NCBI RefSeq assembly: GCF_003570725.1
Contig: NZ_QWVS01000028.1
Span: 54,129-118,128 of the forward strand
Direction: 5' to 3'
DNA from: Peribacillus asahii
Lineage (GTDB): Bacteria; Bacillota; Bacilli; Bacillales; DSM-1321
DNA: 64,000 nt
The position numbers and the translations under genes are program-made. This document shows positions 44,112-53,611 of the stretch, in pieces (within the stretch, counting starts at the first letter, position 1; every line of letters starts with the position of its first letter). The notes below the pieces were generated by a model. That model was not told where the DNA came from and did not search any database. It saw only the letters and a list, made by a program, of their open reading frames with translations.

Positions 44112-45347
44112 TTGATTGAAATTTTACTTTTAAACTTTCTCTTTTTACTTCTTCCCGTTTTAACGTTTCTTATTTTTTTTGAAGATAGATTACCGACTAG
44201 GCATCATAAATTCATTTATATTTTACTTTCAACTGCTTCCATGTTTTTATGTATGGCCTACCCTATTAAATTAGAAGTAGGATTTATTTTTGATTTACGC
44301 TTCGTCCCTTTTCTCATTCTGGCTCTTTACAATGGATACAAAACGGTGTTCCCCCTTTATGTAGTACTTAATATTTATCGATTCTTTATTAGCGGAGAAG
44401 GCATTATACAGTCTTTCTTGTTCTCCACTGTTATTTTCCTAGTAGTTCCTTTATTTACAAAAAAATATATTCAGCTAAATTCGAGAAATAAGGTTTTATA
44501 TGCAGCAGCGGCAGCTTTTTTTACTATGTTCCTGTACCTTCTCACCTTAAGCTTTCAAGTACCGATCAATCAAGAATTTTGGGAATTAACACTCTACGCT
44601 ATCATTACTTACAGTATTGCAATAATGATTATTACTACTTTAATAGAAAAAATTATCGCTAATATGAAAGCACGAGAAACGTTTATTTATTCAGAGAAGT
44701 TAAATATCGTGAGTGAATTATCAGCTAGTGTAGCTCATGAAATAAGAAATCCACTGACTGTTACAAATGGCTTTCTCCAATTATTAAATACATCCAAAAC
44801 GATAAGTATGGAGGAAAAGAAGTACATTGAATATTCCTTACTTGAATTAGAGCGTGCTGAAAAAATTGTAAGTGATTTTTTAGTTTTTGCTAAACCACAA
44901 TCAAATAATATGGTTTACTCTAATTTTAAAGAAGAAATAGAATATGTAACAAACATCATGACGCCCTATGCAAATATGCATCAAGTTGCTATACAAGTAA
45001 ATTTTAATAATTCATTATATAAAACATTTGATAAAAATCAAATTCAGCAATGTTTAATTAATTTGTACAAAAATGGAATCGAAGCAATGAAAAAAGACGG
45101 CGGTACTCTATATATCGATGTTTCAGAACGAAAGAAAAAGATCTTCATCCAAATTGGAGATACCGGAACGGGAATGACAAGTGAAGAAATTGCACATTTA
45201 GGGAAACCTTATTATTCTACGAAAAAAGAAGGGACAGGACTGGGCATGCTTATGGTATACAGTACAATCAGCAAAGTGAAAGGAAAAATTGAGGTAGAAA
45301 GTGAAGTTGGACAAGGAACCACTTTTCTCATTACTATTCCTGTTTGA
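44112..45347 (+). CDS. KinB-like sensor histidine kinase (second copy)
   Basis: About 411 residues from TTG 44112, which has AAAGGAAG seven bases ahead; ATG 44079 has none. The membrane part has the same motif as the first kinase (FDLRFVPFLILALYNGYK). Acceptor His209 is in VAHEIRNPLTVTNG; N box INLYKNGIE, G1 GDTGTGM and G2 GTGLGM are intact. It is a diverged paralogue of the kinase at 38733 and also of KinB type. Substrate is probably Spo0F, by analogy. No partner gene is adjacent. Confidence 0.85.
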   Translation: MIEILLLNFLFLLLPVLTFLIFFEDRLPTRHHKFIYILLSTASMFLCMAYPIKLEVGFIFDLRFVPFLILALYNGYKTVFPLYVVLNIYRFFISGEGIIQSFLFSTVIFLVVPLFTKKYIQLNSRNKVLYAAAAAFFTMFLYLLTLSFQVPINQEFWELTLYAIITYSIAIMIITTLIEKIIANMKARETFIYSEKLNIVSELSASVAHEIRNPLTVTNGFLQLLNTSKTISMEEKKYIEYSLLELERAEKIVSDFLVFAKPQSNNMVYSNFKEEIEYVTNIMTPYANMHQVAIQVNFNNSLYKTFDKNQIQQCLINLYKNGIEAMKKDGGTLYIDVSERKKKIFIQIGDTGTGMTSEEIAHLGKPYYSTKKEGTGLGMLMVYSTISKVKGKIEVESEVGQGTTFLITIPV

Positions 45348-45452
45348 TACTGTTTTCTATTTTTAAACATCCTTAGCTTTTATTACCGATGAAAATATGC
45401 TATAACATATTGAACAGTTCTTATTACTACAGAACTCGAAAGGATGACGTAT

Positions 45453-45833
45453 ATGTTAAATGATTTTAAAAAATTTGCTTTAAAAGGAAATGTTGTCGAT
45501 CTAGCGGTCGGGGTTATTATTGGAGCTGCCTTCGGTAAAATTGTCTCATCTCTAGTAGAAGATGTTATTATGCCACTGATTGGTTTGCTTCTTGGGGGCA
45601 TCAGTTTTACAAACTTGCAATTTACATTAGGAGACGCTGTTGTAAAATACGGAAATTTTATTCAAACGATTGTTGACTTTTTTATTGTGGCCTTTTCTAT
45701 TTTTATATTCATTCGAGTATTCAATCGTTTACAAAGAAAGAAAGCTACAGAAGAGATTGCAGAACCAGCAAAGCCTACGCGTGAAGAAGAATTATTAACG
45801 GAAATTCGTGATTTATTAAAAGCACAAAAATAA
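45453..45833 (+). CDS. mscL: Large-conductance mechanosensitive channel MscL
   Basis: Channel protein of about 126 residues, pentameric, opened by membrane tension. [20 protein letters not shown] then [20 protein letters not shown] is the amphipathic helix plus the first membrane segment; [20 protein letters not shown] is the second; [17 protein letters not shown] is the C-terminal bundle helix. The ATG at 45453 is nine bases after AAAGG. Single gene with its own terminator. Confidence 0.95.
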   Translation: MLNDFKKFALKGNVVDLAVGVIIGAAFGKIVSSLVEDVIMPLIGLLLGGISFTNLQFTLGDAVVKYGNFIQTIVDFFIVAFSIFIFIRVFNRLQRKKATEEIAEPAKPTREEELLTEIRDLLKAQK

Positions 45834-45842
45834 GAAAGATAA

Positions 45843-45876
45843 GGCTTACCTAGAACTAGGTAGGCCATTTTATGTG
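45843..45876 (+). terminator. Terminator of mscL
   Basis: GGCTTACCTA/TAGGTAGGCC stem with one T-G pair, then ATTTTATG. Confidence 0.8.
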
Positions 45877-45979
45877 CTATAAACGTGATTGTTCGCCTAT
45901 TTTACTTATCCAATAACATCAAGCATTACCAAAAATAGTAGACTACTATGTACCTTTTACATTTCAATGAAAGAAAAGA

Positions 45980-46021
45980 TTAGAGAACCCCCCTGATACG
46001 ATGAAGTAAAATCAGGGGGTT
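45980..46021 (-). terminator. Terminator of the MMPL gene
   Basis: AACCCCCCTGAT/ATCAGGGGGTT stem just after the stop codon on the minus strand. The T tract is imperfect (TTCTCTAATC). Confidence 0.65.
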
Positions 46022-46029
46022 AACTTTTC

Positions 46030-49000
46030 CTAATTCTCTTTTGTACTACGACTAAAGCTGTTTAATTTAGCCATCAATGCCATTAACGCTGGTATAAAAA
46101 TCGGCAGCATGACAAAACTTAGTAGAATTAATGCAATAATAACAGCCGTTGCTATTTCGATGAGTGTGACAACTCCCGAAGGATACAAAGCAGCAAACGT
46201 TCCTCCCAAAATAATCGCAGCTGAAATAACAACTCCACCAATATGACGCGCCGCTTCTATAATAGCGGTCACATGAAATACACCTTCTTCTATTTCACGA
46301 TAGCGCATCATTAAGAAAATACTATAATCGACTCCTAATGCAATGACCATAATAAAACTAAAAAACGGGACATTCCAACTTAAATAATCTATATCAAGAA
46401 TTTTTGTACAAATCATTTCCGCAATTCCAATAGATGTACTATACGCTAGTATTAAAGAACCGATAATGAAAATAGGCTGCCAAAATGAGCGAGTGATGAT
46501 AACAAGAACAAGCCCTATGCCAATTAGCATAATTATTGCAGTGCGACTAAAATCACCACTAGCAATATCCTGCAAATCTGCATTTTGAGATGTTTTTCCA
46601 CCAATCGCTACTTGTGCTTTTGATAATTCGCTTCCTTTTAACGAGGCTCCCACTTGTTTTTCAATATCTCTAACAACTAACATCGCTTCTGCTGAATAAG
46701 GATTCACATCTAAAATAATATTCATTCGAACCGTTTGACGATTGCTAGACATATACATATCTAATGCCTCTTGAAAATCCTCACTTTTCATTACCTCTTT
46801 AGGAATATACAATTGATCAGATGCTTCTGACTCACTAAGTCCATTTAAATAGCCACGAGCATCCTCCAGTCCATTACTTACTTCATCCAATCCCTCTGAA
46901 CTTTTTGAAAGACCAGATTGTAGTTTTTTCATTTTCTTTTCTAAATCATTTAGTCCTGTTTGCAGTTGTTTTTGTCCCACATTAATTTGTTGTAAACCAG
47001 ATTGTAAATCTGTCGTTTTATTGGCAATTTGGCTAGAACCCGCTGCACCGTCTCGTAAACCACCTTGTAAACTTACCGCTCCTGATTGTAACTTACCTAC
47101 TCCGGTCTCCATTTGTGCTAAGCCATTGCCCACTTGTATCAGTGCTGTATTCGCTTCTTTAAAGGAAGACATCGCTTCATTATATTGAGGTGTTACTTTA
47201 CTCAACTCTTCAGCAAGTTTTTCTAATTGTTCTTTTCCTGATTTAGCAATTCCAATTGTTTTCTGTACATTTGAATCATTGGCTGCTTCTGGGTTAGTTT
47301 CAATATAGCTTGTCATTAAGGTCTCAATTTGTTCGTAACCAGCCTTAGCACTCATTATTGCTTGTTCGATACTAGAAAATTGATTACCGACAGCGCTTAA
47401 TTCCACTTGTAATTGATTATAGCTTTTAGCTAATTCAGCAGTCCCGTTTGATAATGTCCCGACTGTGTCTTTTAATGAAGCAAGACCCGTTGCTAATTGC
47501 TCTGCTCCTTTGGCCCCATCATTCATTCCTGCCGTTACTTGATTCATGGCCTCTCCCATGGCTGAAACGCCATTTTGTAATGCACTTGTGCCATCGATTA
47601 ACTGCTGTACACTGTCTTGTCCATTCGTATTACTTGCTAGCTGATCTCCAGTAGAAGAAAAACCTTCGCTTATTTTCCCAATTCCTTCATTAGCGTCGCC
47701 GATTCCCTTATAAAGGGTGTTTGTTTGATTATCAATATATAAATCTTCTATTTTTTCACCAGCTGGACGTATAGGCGTATAAACATTTGATACACCATCA
47801 ATCTTCAACAATCTATTGGATAATTCATCCAAAATTTGTAGTGATTCTTGGTTATCTAACTTCTGATTTGATTGAATAACTAGAGTAGTTGGTGACGAAA
47901 AACCTGGTGGAAAATAGTCATCAATAATCTGAATACCTTGCTTAGATGCATAGACATCATCCACTTCTAAAAGGTCATTATAACTAAGTATGCTACTATA
48001 CTTTAATAAAAATGGCGTACATAATATTGCTACTACTATGATAGATATAATTGGTCGTAACACCGATTTGCTTGCAAGAAATGCCCAGATACGACTATCT
48101 GCATGTCCCTCAAACCGTTTAATCGGCCAGAACATTCTTTTGCCAAGTACAGCCATAAAAAATGGATTAAGAGTAATTAAGACTAGAAGCAGAATTGCCA
48201 CTCCAATGGCCACAGGAGAACTTGCTTGATAGAGCTTAAACTCCGCCAAAATAAGCGCCATAAAGCCAATAAAAACAGCAATGCCACTATATAAAACCGT
48301 TTTTCCTGCTGATTTATAAGTTACTTCAATCGCAGAAAGTACACCCTCTTGCTTACTAAGTTCTTCTTTAAATCGGGTATATAACAAAATATTATAATCA
48401 GTTCCAATTCCAAACAAAATCACCACTAAAAACACTTGTGTAAAGTTAGAAAATGGATAATTAAATTGGTCAACTAAATGAGCGATAATTCCTAAGGAAA
48501 CAATATAAGATACTCCAACTGTTAACAGAGAAATGACTGGAACAATTGGCGATTTAAAAATAAGAATTAATACAGCTAAAATAAAAATAACAGCAATTTT
48601 TTCTGTTGTCTTAATGCCTTCTTGAGAGGATTGAACAAAGTCTTCTCCAACTACTTCACTTCCTGTTAGATAAGTGTTTACCCCTTTTATCTCTATCCCT
48701 TTATAAAGGCGATTAGTTACCTCACTTATCGTCCCGGTCTCTCTCTCCACAGATATTTGCGTTAGAATAGTTGTTTGATCTTCAGAAAATAGTTGTTTTT
48801 CAACTTCTTTACTATCCAGATGAGAAACAATATCTTTAATTCCTAACTGTTCTTTCTTAGCCTTCAATTGATTAATAACTGATTCAATTTGTTCTTTTTG
48901 TTCTTTCGTTAATTTATGATCATTTCCACTATTGAAAACAGCAATAATCTGATAGGCTTCATCTCCATTTTCATCTATCTCTTTAATCATCGATTGCGCA

Positions 49001-49146
49001 ACTTCACTTTGTGCATTTTCAGGAATCGTCAATTGTCCTTTCTCTCTTACTAATTGATTCATATCAGGCATTGTAAGAACTGTTATAACCGTCAGTACAA
49101 TCCATATAAATAAAGATAATGTCCTCCAATTCTTTACTTTCTTCAT
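46030..49146 (-). CDS. MMPL/RND-superfamily exporter
   Basis: Large membrane protein of 1038 residues with two six-segment RND halves. After the first segment comes an outside domain with VREKGQLTIPENAQSEVAQS, then IGTDYNILLYTRFKEEL; the second half has ALGVDYSIFLMMRYREI. Both carry the GxDYxxxL family motif. The region of about 500-770 is a long coiled coil of heptads rich in GL..G and Q (MNQVTAGMNDGAKGAEQLAT and similar), as in YhgE/YdgH-type proteins, and probably spans the wall. It may export a lipid or drug. A TetR gene lies directly upstream on the same strand. Confidence 0.88.
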   Translation of the reverse strand: MKKVKNWRTLSLFIWIVLTVITVLTMPDMNQLVREKGQLTIPENAQSEVAQSMIKEIDENGDEAYQIIAVFNSGNDHKLTKEQKEQIESVINQLKAKKEQLGIKDIVSHLDSKEVEKQLFSEDQTTILTQISVERETGTISEVTNRLYKGIEIKGVNTYLTGSEVVGEDFVQSSQEGIKTTEKIAVIFILAVLILIFKSPIVPVISLLTVGVSYIVSLGIIAHLVDQFNYPFSNFTQVFLVVILFGIGTDYNILLYTRFKEELSKQEGVLSAIEVTYKSAGKTVLYSGIAVFIGFMALILAEFKLYQASSPVAIGVAILLLVLITLNPFFMAVLGKRMFWPIKRFEGHADSRIWAFLASKSVLRPIISIIVVAILCTPFLLKYSSILSYNDLLEVDDVYASKQGIQIIDDYFPPGFSSPTTLVIQSNQKLDNQESLQILDELSNRLLKIDGVSNVYTPIRPAGEKIEDLYIDNQTNTLYKGIGDANEGIGKISEGFSSTGDQLASNTNGQDSVQQLIDGTSALQNGVSAMGEAMNQVTAGMNDGAKGAEQLATGLASLKDTVGTLSNGTAELAKSYNQLQVELSAVGNQFSSIEQAIMSAKAGYEQIETLMTSYIETNPEAANDSNVQKTIGIAKSGKEQLEKLAEELSKVTPQYNEAMSSFKEANTALIQVGNGLAQMETGVGKLQSGAVSLQGGLRDGAAGSSQIANKTTDLQSGLQQINVGQKQLQTGLNDLEKKMKKLQSGLSKSSEGLDEVSNGLEDARGYLNGLSESEASDQLYIPKEVMKSEDFQEALDMYMSSNRQTVRMNIILDVNPYSAEAMLVVRDIEKQVGASLKGSELSKAQVAIGGKTSQNADLQDIASGDFSRTAIIMLIGIGLVLVIITRSFWQPIFIIGSLILAYSTSIGIAEMICTKILDIDYLSWNVPFFSFIMVIALGVDYSIFLMMRYREIEEGVFHVTAIIEAARHIGGVVISAAIILGGTFAALYPSGVVTLIEIATAVIIALILLSFVMLPIFIPALMALMAKLNSFSRSTKEN

Positions 49147-49170
49147 TGTATTTCTCCTTCTCCCCTTTTA

Positions 49171-49188
49171 GGAATGAATATTCATTCC
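49171..49188. promoter_or_regulatory. TetR operator-like palindrome upstream of the MMPL gene
   Basis: Perfect 18-bp palindrome GGAATGAATATTCATTCC, 25 bases ahead of the MMPL start. A related site lies ahead of tetR. Confidence 0.75.
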
Positions 49189-49210
49189 GCATATTACAAT
49201 GCTACCCAAG

Positions 49211-49780
49211 TCAATGAGCTTTGATAGCATTCCAACAACATTCTTCAATATTAACTAACAGTTCTGGTGTCTCTTCAAGTATATTCATGCGCATTAATTT
49301 GAATAACTGAACAATAGCGCCATATACAATCGCTATTAAAGCATCAGCAGGCAATGAACAAATATCTCCTTGTTCTTTCCCCTTCTCTAAAATCGAACGA
49401 AGAAATTCAAGAAAATCAGCAAACAGCTTTTGGCTCTTCTCATCTAAGTAATGAGTGCTGCAATGGGAATCGATAAAATGCAGGGCATGTTCATTATGAT
49501 TCACAAATTGAATAATTTGAAAAAATATATGACGGTGATGTAAACGAATATTTGTTAGATCACTTGGGAAATTATCCTTAACTATTTCTGATAGTCGAGT
49601 GACCCAATATTGAAATAACGTATTAAAAAGCGCTTCTTTATTTTCAAAATAGCGATAGATTGTACCTGCTCCCACTTTTGCCTTATCGGCAATCATCGGT
49701 ATCGTTGTTCCGTCAAACCCTCGTTCAGCAAATAAAAGTAAAGCTGCCTCTAATACATCATCACGTTTGTTTGTAATCAT
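49211..49780 (-). CDS. TetR-family repressor
   Basis: Regulator of 189 residues. The helix-turn-helix is DVLEAALLLFAERGFDGTTI then MIADKAKVGAGTIYRYFENK, the standard TetR form. The C-terminal ligand domain is not diagnostic; a His/Cys cluster (HIFFQIIQFVNHNEHALHFI, then DSHCSTHYLDE) is noticeable. It precedes the MMPL gene by 64 bases. AAGGAGGAATAT leads the ATG. It likely represses itself and the pump through the two palindromes at 49171 and 49801. Confidence 0.9.
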   Translation of the reverse strand: MITNKRDDVLEAALLLFAERGFDGTTIPMIADKAKVGAGTIYRYFENKEALFNTLFQYWVTRLSEIVKDNFPSDLTNIRLHHRHIFFQIIQFVNHNEHALHFIDSHCSTHYLDEKSQKLFADFLEFLRSILEKGKEQGDICSLPADALIAIVYGAIVQLFKLMRMNILEETPELLVNIEECCWNAIKAH

Positions 49781-49800
49781 ATATTCCTCCTTCTAAAAAC

Positions 49801-49818
49801 GGAATAAACGTTCAGTCC
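49801..49818. promoter_or_regulatory. Second TetR operator-like site, upstream of tetR
   Basis: GGAATAAACGTTCAGTCC matches the perfect site at 49171 at 14 of 18 positions and lies 20 bases ahead of the tetR start. Confidence 0.65.
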
Positions 49819-49911
49819 TTTATTATACAGAAAAAGGAATTTGAAAACTAACGATTTGTTTTTGAATTGGAAGCATCATTCTTCCTGCCATCGGGAAAGT
49901 TTTTTTCTGCA

Positions 49912-49947
49912 AATAAAAGAGACTGAACCGAAGTTGGAACAGTCTCT
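49912..49947 (-). terminator. Terminator of the cold-shock gene
   Basis: AGAGACTG/CAGTCTCT stem, then TTTTATTTG on the minus strand, 14 bases after the stop. Confidence 0.85.
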
Positions 49948-49961
49948 CTGCATTAGATATA

Positions 49962-50162
49962 TTAAACTTTATTTACGTTTGTTGCTTGCGGTCCACGTTG
50001 GCCTTCTTCTAGCTCAAATGTAACTTCTTGGCCTTCTTCTAATGTTTTGTACCCTTCACCTTGAATAGCCGAAAAGTGAACAAATACATCATCGCCACCT
50101 TCTCGCTCAATGAAGCCAAATCCTTTTTCACTGTTGAACCATTTTACTTTACCGCGTTCCAT
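49962..50162 (-). CDS. csp: Cold-shock protein
   Basis: RNA-chaperone of 66 residues, a single OB-fold. [16 protein letters not shown] has RNP1 and [10 protein letters not shown] has RNP2; the end is [11 protein letters not shown]. It binds single-stranded RNA and DNA and melts structure in mRNA. TAGGAGGTTGC precedes the ATG. Which paralogue (CspB, C or D) cannot be told. The long T/C-rich upstream region fits a csp leader. Confidence 0.95.
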   Translation of the reverse strand: MERGKVKWFNSEKGFGFIEREGGDDVFVHFSAIQGEGYKTLEEGQEVTFELEEGQRGPQATNVNKV

Positions 50163-50347
50163 TTAATGCAACCTCCTAGATATGTAAATCAAACTACAAT
50201 TTCGCCTTGCGTCTGTAGTTTGACCAAAAATAAAGCATTTCATACATACTACTCGAAAAGTTATTTTGATACAAAATGATTCGGTTGTCGTTTTAATAAA
50301 CGGATTGTTCATCCCATGCATATATTCTTCCTAAAGAGGGGAAAACA

Positions 50348-50419
50348 ATGGAGTATTATGTAGAGGGTGTGCATACATTAATCAATTTTGTAAAAGATAT
50401 CCGAATTATCTCGAGCTAA
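50348..50419 (+). CDS. Possible 23-residue peptide
   Basis: ATG after AGAGGGGAAAACA, frame MEYYVEGVHTLINFVKDIR and a short end. It overlaps the 3' end of the GGDEF gene on the other strand by 14 bases. The good ribosome site is the only support, so treat it as tentative. Confidence 0.3.
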   Translation: MEYYVEGVHTLINFVKDIRIISS

Positions 50420-51041
50420 CTTTCCGCTCTTCTCTATCTCGTATAAATAATGTAGCCAAGTTACTTTTTCTCAACCGTTTATTTTGATACATTGCTTTAT
50501 CAGCAGTAATGCGTAACTGTCTCATATTACCTAATGAAGAATCTGTATACGCATAGCCTTTAGAAATTTTTAAAGTAAGTGTATTATCTTCTAAATTATA
50601 TTTCATTAATTCATAATCGATTTGTTTCATAAGTTGAATAACGTTACTTTCCTCTATATTAATCATCAAAATCGTAAATTCATCTCCGCCAATTCGGGAT
50701 ACAATAATATGTTCATTAGAATACTGATTTAAAAACTGAGCGGCACTCTTAATTAATTCGTCTCCTGCCTCATGTCCCACCTGATCATTTATATATTTCA
50801 GTTCATCTAAGTCACAAAGAATCATGCCAACAGGTACGTCTATATCTTCGTTGTACTTACTAACTTCCTGTTCGAAATACGCACGATTGTAAATCTTTGT
50901 CATATAATCATGCGAAGTATTATAGAGTAATTCCTTTTGAAGTGAGCTTTGTAGCATACATGCTCTTACTTTCTCTCTATGATATAAGCTTGTCACCATA
51001 ACGCCAATTGTTAAACCACTTATTAAACCGACAGCAAACAT
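50406..51041 (-). CDS. Membrane-anchored GGDEF diguanylate cyclase
   Basis: About 211 residues from ATG 51041 (after TTAAGAGGTATAC). One hydrophobic segment (residues 1-20) and a short linker lead to a single GGDEF domain: DYMTKIYNRAYFEQE, GMILCDLDELKYINDQVGHE and the intact RIGGDEF active site. No sensory domain and no EAL domain. No RxxD inhibition site is evident before the active site. It should make cyclic di-GMP; the signal is unknown. Confidence 0.87.
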   Translation of the reverse strand: MFAVGLISGLTIGVMVTSLYHREKVRACMLQSSLQKELLYNTSHDYMTKIYNRAYFEQEVSKYNEDIDVPVGMILCDLDELKYINDQVGHEAGDELIKSAAQFLNQYSNEHIIVSRIGGDEFTILMINIEESNVIQLMKQIDYELMKYNLEDNTLTLKISKGYAYTDSSLGNMRQLRITADKAMYQNKRLRKSNLATLFIRDREERKVSSR

Positions 51042-51140
51042 ATGTATACCTCTTAAGTACAAATAATTCCGTGATATTTTTGTTAGTTTGTTTCTGTGAG
51101 ACTACCCTAATCCTTTTTAATAGAAAAATGATTCTTTACA

Positions 51141-51376
51141 TATAAAAAAACAGCCCCAACATGGAACTGTACTGTTTCTTAATTACAATTAAAAGCCGCA
51201 ATTGCCGTAGTTCAAGTAAGAAAGTTTTAAACCACCACTCCTCAAAGTGGGTGTTTGCAAAAACATTCCTGTTGTCCAGGTCAGTGACTAGGCCTAACAT
51301 TCCTGTTTTAATATAAAACTCCCTATTACAGCTTAAAGGTTAAAACTTAATTATCATTACGTACAACGCAGCTTAT
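51141..51376 (-). ncRNA. Candidate independent noncoding RNA, about 235 nt
   Basis: A near-consensus sigma-A promoter on the minus strand leads into 235 bases with no plausible coding frame, ended by an ACAGTTCC/GGGGCTGT hairpin (51150-51170) and TTTTTTTATA. The 5' segment AAGCTGCG pairs with CGCGGCTT-like bases near the 3' end (stem of eight plus four pairs), giving a closed rod. ACAGGAATGTT occurs twice, about 34 bases apart, and there are five GGA triplets, one in the loop of a CCACT/AGTGG hairpin. The rod shape recalls 6S RNA and the GGA pattern recalls CsrA-binding RNAs; neither is proved. Confidence 0.55.
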
Positions 51377-51382
51377 AAAAGT

Positions 51383-51411
51383 ATTGTACCGAAAAGCCTC
51401 AATAAAATCAA
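51383..51411 (-). promoter_or_regulatory. Promoter of the candidate noncoding RNA
   Basis: TTGATT (51411-51406), 17 bases, TACAAT (51388-51383) on the minus strand. Predicted start near 51376. Confidence 0.65.
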
Positions 51412-51546
51412 TGTAATAATTTAGCAATTAACTTTCTTAATCTCTGATTATTATTTGAGGCAACTCCATTAAAGGAATTGACTGCGATAAATTTAAAAAA
51501 TCGGCTATAATACTAGATATATAAATTATTCAGGAGGTAATGCGCC

Positions 51547-51771
51547 GTGCTTTCTAATATCGGCTTCCCCGGATTACTATTAATTCTTACTTTAGCTCTT
51601 ATCGTATTCGGCCCAAGCAAGCTCCCACAAATTGGACGAGCTATTGGATTGGCATTAAAAGAATTTAAAGAAGCAGCAAAAGATATCCCTAATGAAATAC
51701 AAGAACAAGTAAAAGAAGAAATTCGAATGGCTAAAGAAAGTCTCCCAAATAAAGAGAAAGACACCGACTAA
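51547..51771 (+). CDS. tatA: Twin-arginine translocase subunit TatA
   Basis: Protein of 74 residues. One membrane segment ([18 protein letters not shown]) with the [14 protein letters not shown] hinge and an amphipathic helix ([19 protein letters not shown]) are the TatA/TatE pattern. GTG start after CAGGAGGTAATGC. It forms the Tat pore with TatC; no tatC lies beside it, as for B. subtilis tatAc. Confidence 0.93.
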   Translation: MLSNIGFPGLLLILTLALIVFGPSKLPQIGRAIGLALKEFKEAAKDIPNEIQEQVKEEIRMAKESLPNKEKDTD

Positions 51772-51790
51772 ATGCCGGTGTCTTTGATGC
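51757..51790 (+). terminator. Terminator overlapping the end of tatA
   Basis: AAAGACACCG and CGGTGTCTTT arms; the left arm encodes the last residues of TatA. A second hairpin, CGTTGGG/CCCAACG, lies at 51806-51825 without a T run. Confidence 0.8.
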
Positions 51791-51918
51791 GTTTGTGGCG
51801 AGAACCGTTGGGCCACATCCCAACGTTTAGCATAAAGCATATTCTTCGACTTACACAAATTAGCTCATCGCTTTATTAATATAACATATTGAAAAGGAGA
51901 ACACAAGTAACTTTTCTC

Positions 51919-53220
51919 TTATAGCACCCTCGTCATTTGTGTTAATTCATCAGAAGACTGGGCAACCTGTTCAAATGATCGGTTCATCCCTTCAAAAATA
52001 TTACTTAATTCTGTCATTTCTGAAGCAATATTGACATTTTGTTCTTTAACATTATTCATTGATTCAACAATTTGATCAAAAAAGAGACTCGTCTCTTTCC
52101 CTTCTTGTGTGCTTTTCTTAATATCTTCATTTACAACAGAAATCGACGTATTCATAGTGCTTGTATACCGACGAATTCCTTCGACAAGCTTTGAAACCTC
52201 TGATACAGAAGTTTTCGTGTGTTCTGCTAATTTCCTTACCTCATCTGCAACAACGGCAAAACCTCTTCCATTTTCTCCAGCCCGCGCCGCTTCAATCGCT
52301 GCGTTTAATGCTAGTAAGTTCGTTTGTTCAGCAATCGACGTTACCATTGTAACAATCCGCTCAATTTCCTTAGATGTTGAAGTTAATTGCTCCATTTCTG
52401 CAGCGATATACTTCATATTATCCTGTGCCTGATTCATTAATTCCTCCAGCGCTTTCAAACGTCGAAGACCTTCTTTCGACTTTTCTTCCGTTTTAATCGC
52501 AATCTTTGAACCTGTTTCCGTAATTTGATGAATATCAGACACTTTATTAACGATTTGAACACTCGTTGCGCTCGTTTCTTCACTAATAGCAGCCAATTGC
52601 GCGGCGTTGTTGTTTACCTGTACACGAAGCACTTTTTTCTCTTTATCGTGTTGATCGCGAATACGCTTATTTTCTAGTTCATATGCTTCTAATACAATTT
52701 GCTGCTCTAAATTAATGATTTTCGTAATACTTAACGCCATTTCATGATAGTGCTGTACACTATGACAAGTCGGCATAATAATCGTTAATATAGACTGCAG
52801 CAGATCCTGAAAGGCGCTCATATACCACTTAGGATCTAAGCCGATTCGAACATGGACATGAGCAATAGTATAGCGCTGTTCCACAAACTGATCATCAAGA
52901 ACGCCTAAAAACATTTCACCTATATGTTTTTGAAGGGATTGTCGTAACCGACTAACTGAACTATTGTTTTCAATAATCTGCATTAGCGAAGATTCTTTTT
53001 CAAGATTCTTATAGAAACGACTCACTAAATCTACTAAATGTTCATTAACCATATCTTGGATAGAACGAATCCTGCATAAATCTTCATGTGTTAAATGAAT
53101 CATCTCAATTTGCGTTAATAACTTTGAGTATTTATGTAAATCAATTCGAACATCATTTTTATATGTTAAAAAATATTCTCTATCAACAGTAGGTTTATTT
53201 CTTTTCCATAAATTTTTCAT
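51919..53220 (-). CDS. hemAT: Haem aerotaxis transducer HemAT
   Basis: About 433 residues from the ATG at 53220 (after GGAGGCACT). Residues up to about 190 are a globin-coupled sensor; the proximal haem ligand is His123 in [13 protein letters not shown], the same place as in B. subtilis HemAT. A linker and a methyl-accepting domain follow, with the conserved hairpin tip [20 protein letters not shown] then [13 protein letters not shown]. No membrane segment, so it is a soluble oxygen sensor that works with CheA/CheW. Confidence 0.93.
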   Translation of the reverse strand: MKNLWKRNKPTVDREYFLTYKNDVRIDLHKYSKLLTQIEMIHLTHEDLCRIRSIQDMVNEHLVDLVSRFYKNLEKESSLMQIIENNSSVSRLRQSLQKHIGEMFLGVLDDQFVEQRYTIAHVHVRIGLDPKWYMSAFQDLLQSILTIIMPTCHSVQHYHEMALSITKIINLEQQIVLEAYELENKRIRDQHDKEKKVLRVQVNNNAAQLAAISEETSATSVQIVNKVSDIHQITETGSKIAIKTEEKSKEGLRRLKALEELMNQAQDNMKYIAAEMEQLTSTSKEIERIVTMVTSIAEQTNLLALNAAIEAARAGENGRGFAVVADEVRKLAEHTKTSVSEVSKLVEGIRRYTSTMNTSISVVNEDIKKSTQEGKETSLFFDQIVESMNNVKEQNVNIASEMTELSNIFEGMNRSFEQVAQSSDELTQMTRVL

Positions 53221-53576
53221 AGTGCCTCCGATTTTCTTTGCCATTCCAAACTCATTATAGTACTTTTATTGCACACGATGTATAAAATATGTAAAAATTA
53301 TTAAGAATACCCTCATTTAGATACTTTAGTACTAGTTCCTTTAGACCATTAATTATTTTTCATATAATGAAAAATCACATGCAACATAACCAGCATTCCC
53401 AAATCATTTAAACTTCTTCCTTAACATTAGATTATCCCGAATATGAAAGATTAAAGGTTAAGAAGCTGATCGACCGCAAATCCTAGTATATTCCAATTTG
53501 ATATTCCAATGTGGTCACCTACTTTTCGAAAAAATAGCTTCAATCGAAGCGGAGCAAACTATGGCCATGATGTTGT
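53221..53576. other. Intergenic space upstream of hemAT
   Basis: About 355 bases, must contain the hemAT promoter. No gene, repeat or marked hairpin seen. Confidence 0.45.
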
Positions 53577-53609
53577 AAAAAAAAAAGCCAGGATTAAAAT
53601 CCGGCTTCT
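53577..53609 (-). terminator. Terminator of the 37-residue gene
   Basis: AGCC-A-GGATT pairs with AATCCGGCT (one bulge); ten T follow on the minus strand. Confidence 0.85.
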
Positions 53610-53611
53610 CA

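Noticed and set aside
51806..51825. CGTTGGG/CCCAACG hairpin as hemAT terminator
   Set aside because: It is nearly 95 bases from the hemAT stop and has no T run on the minus strand.
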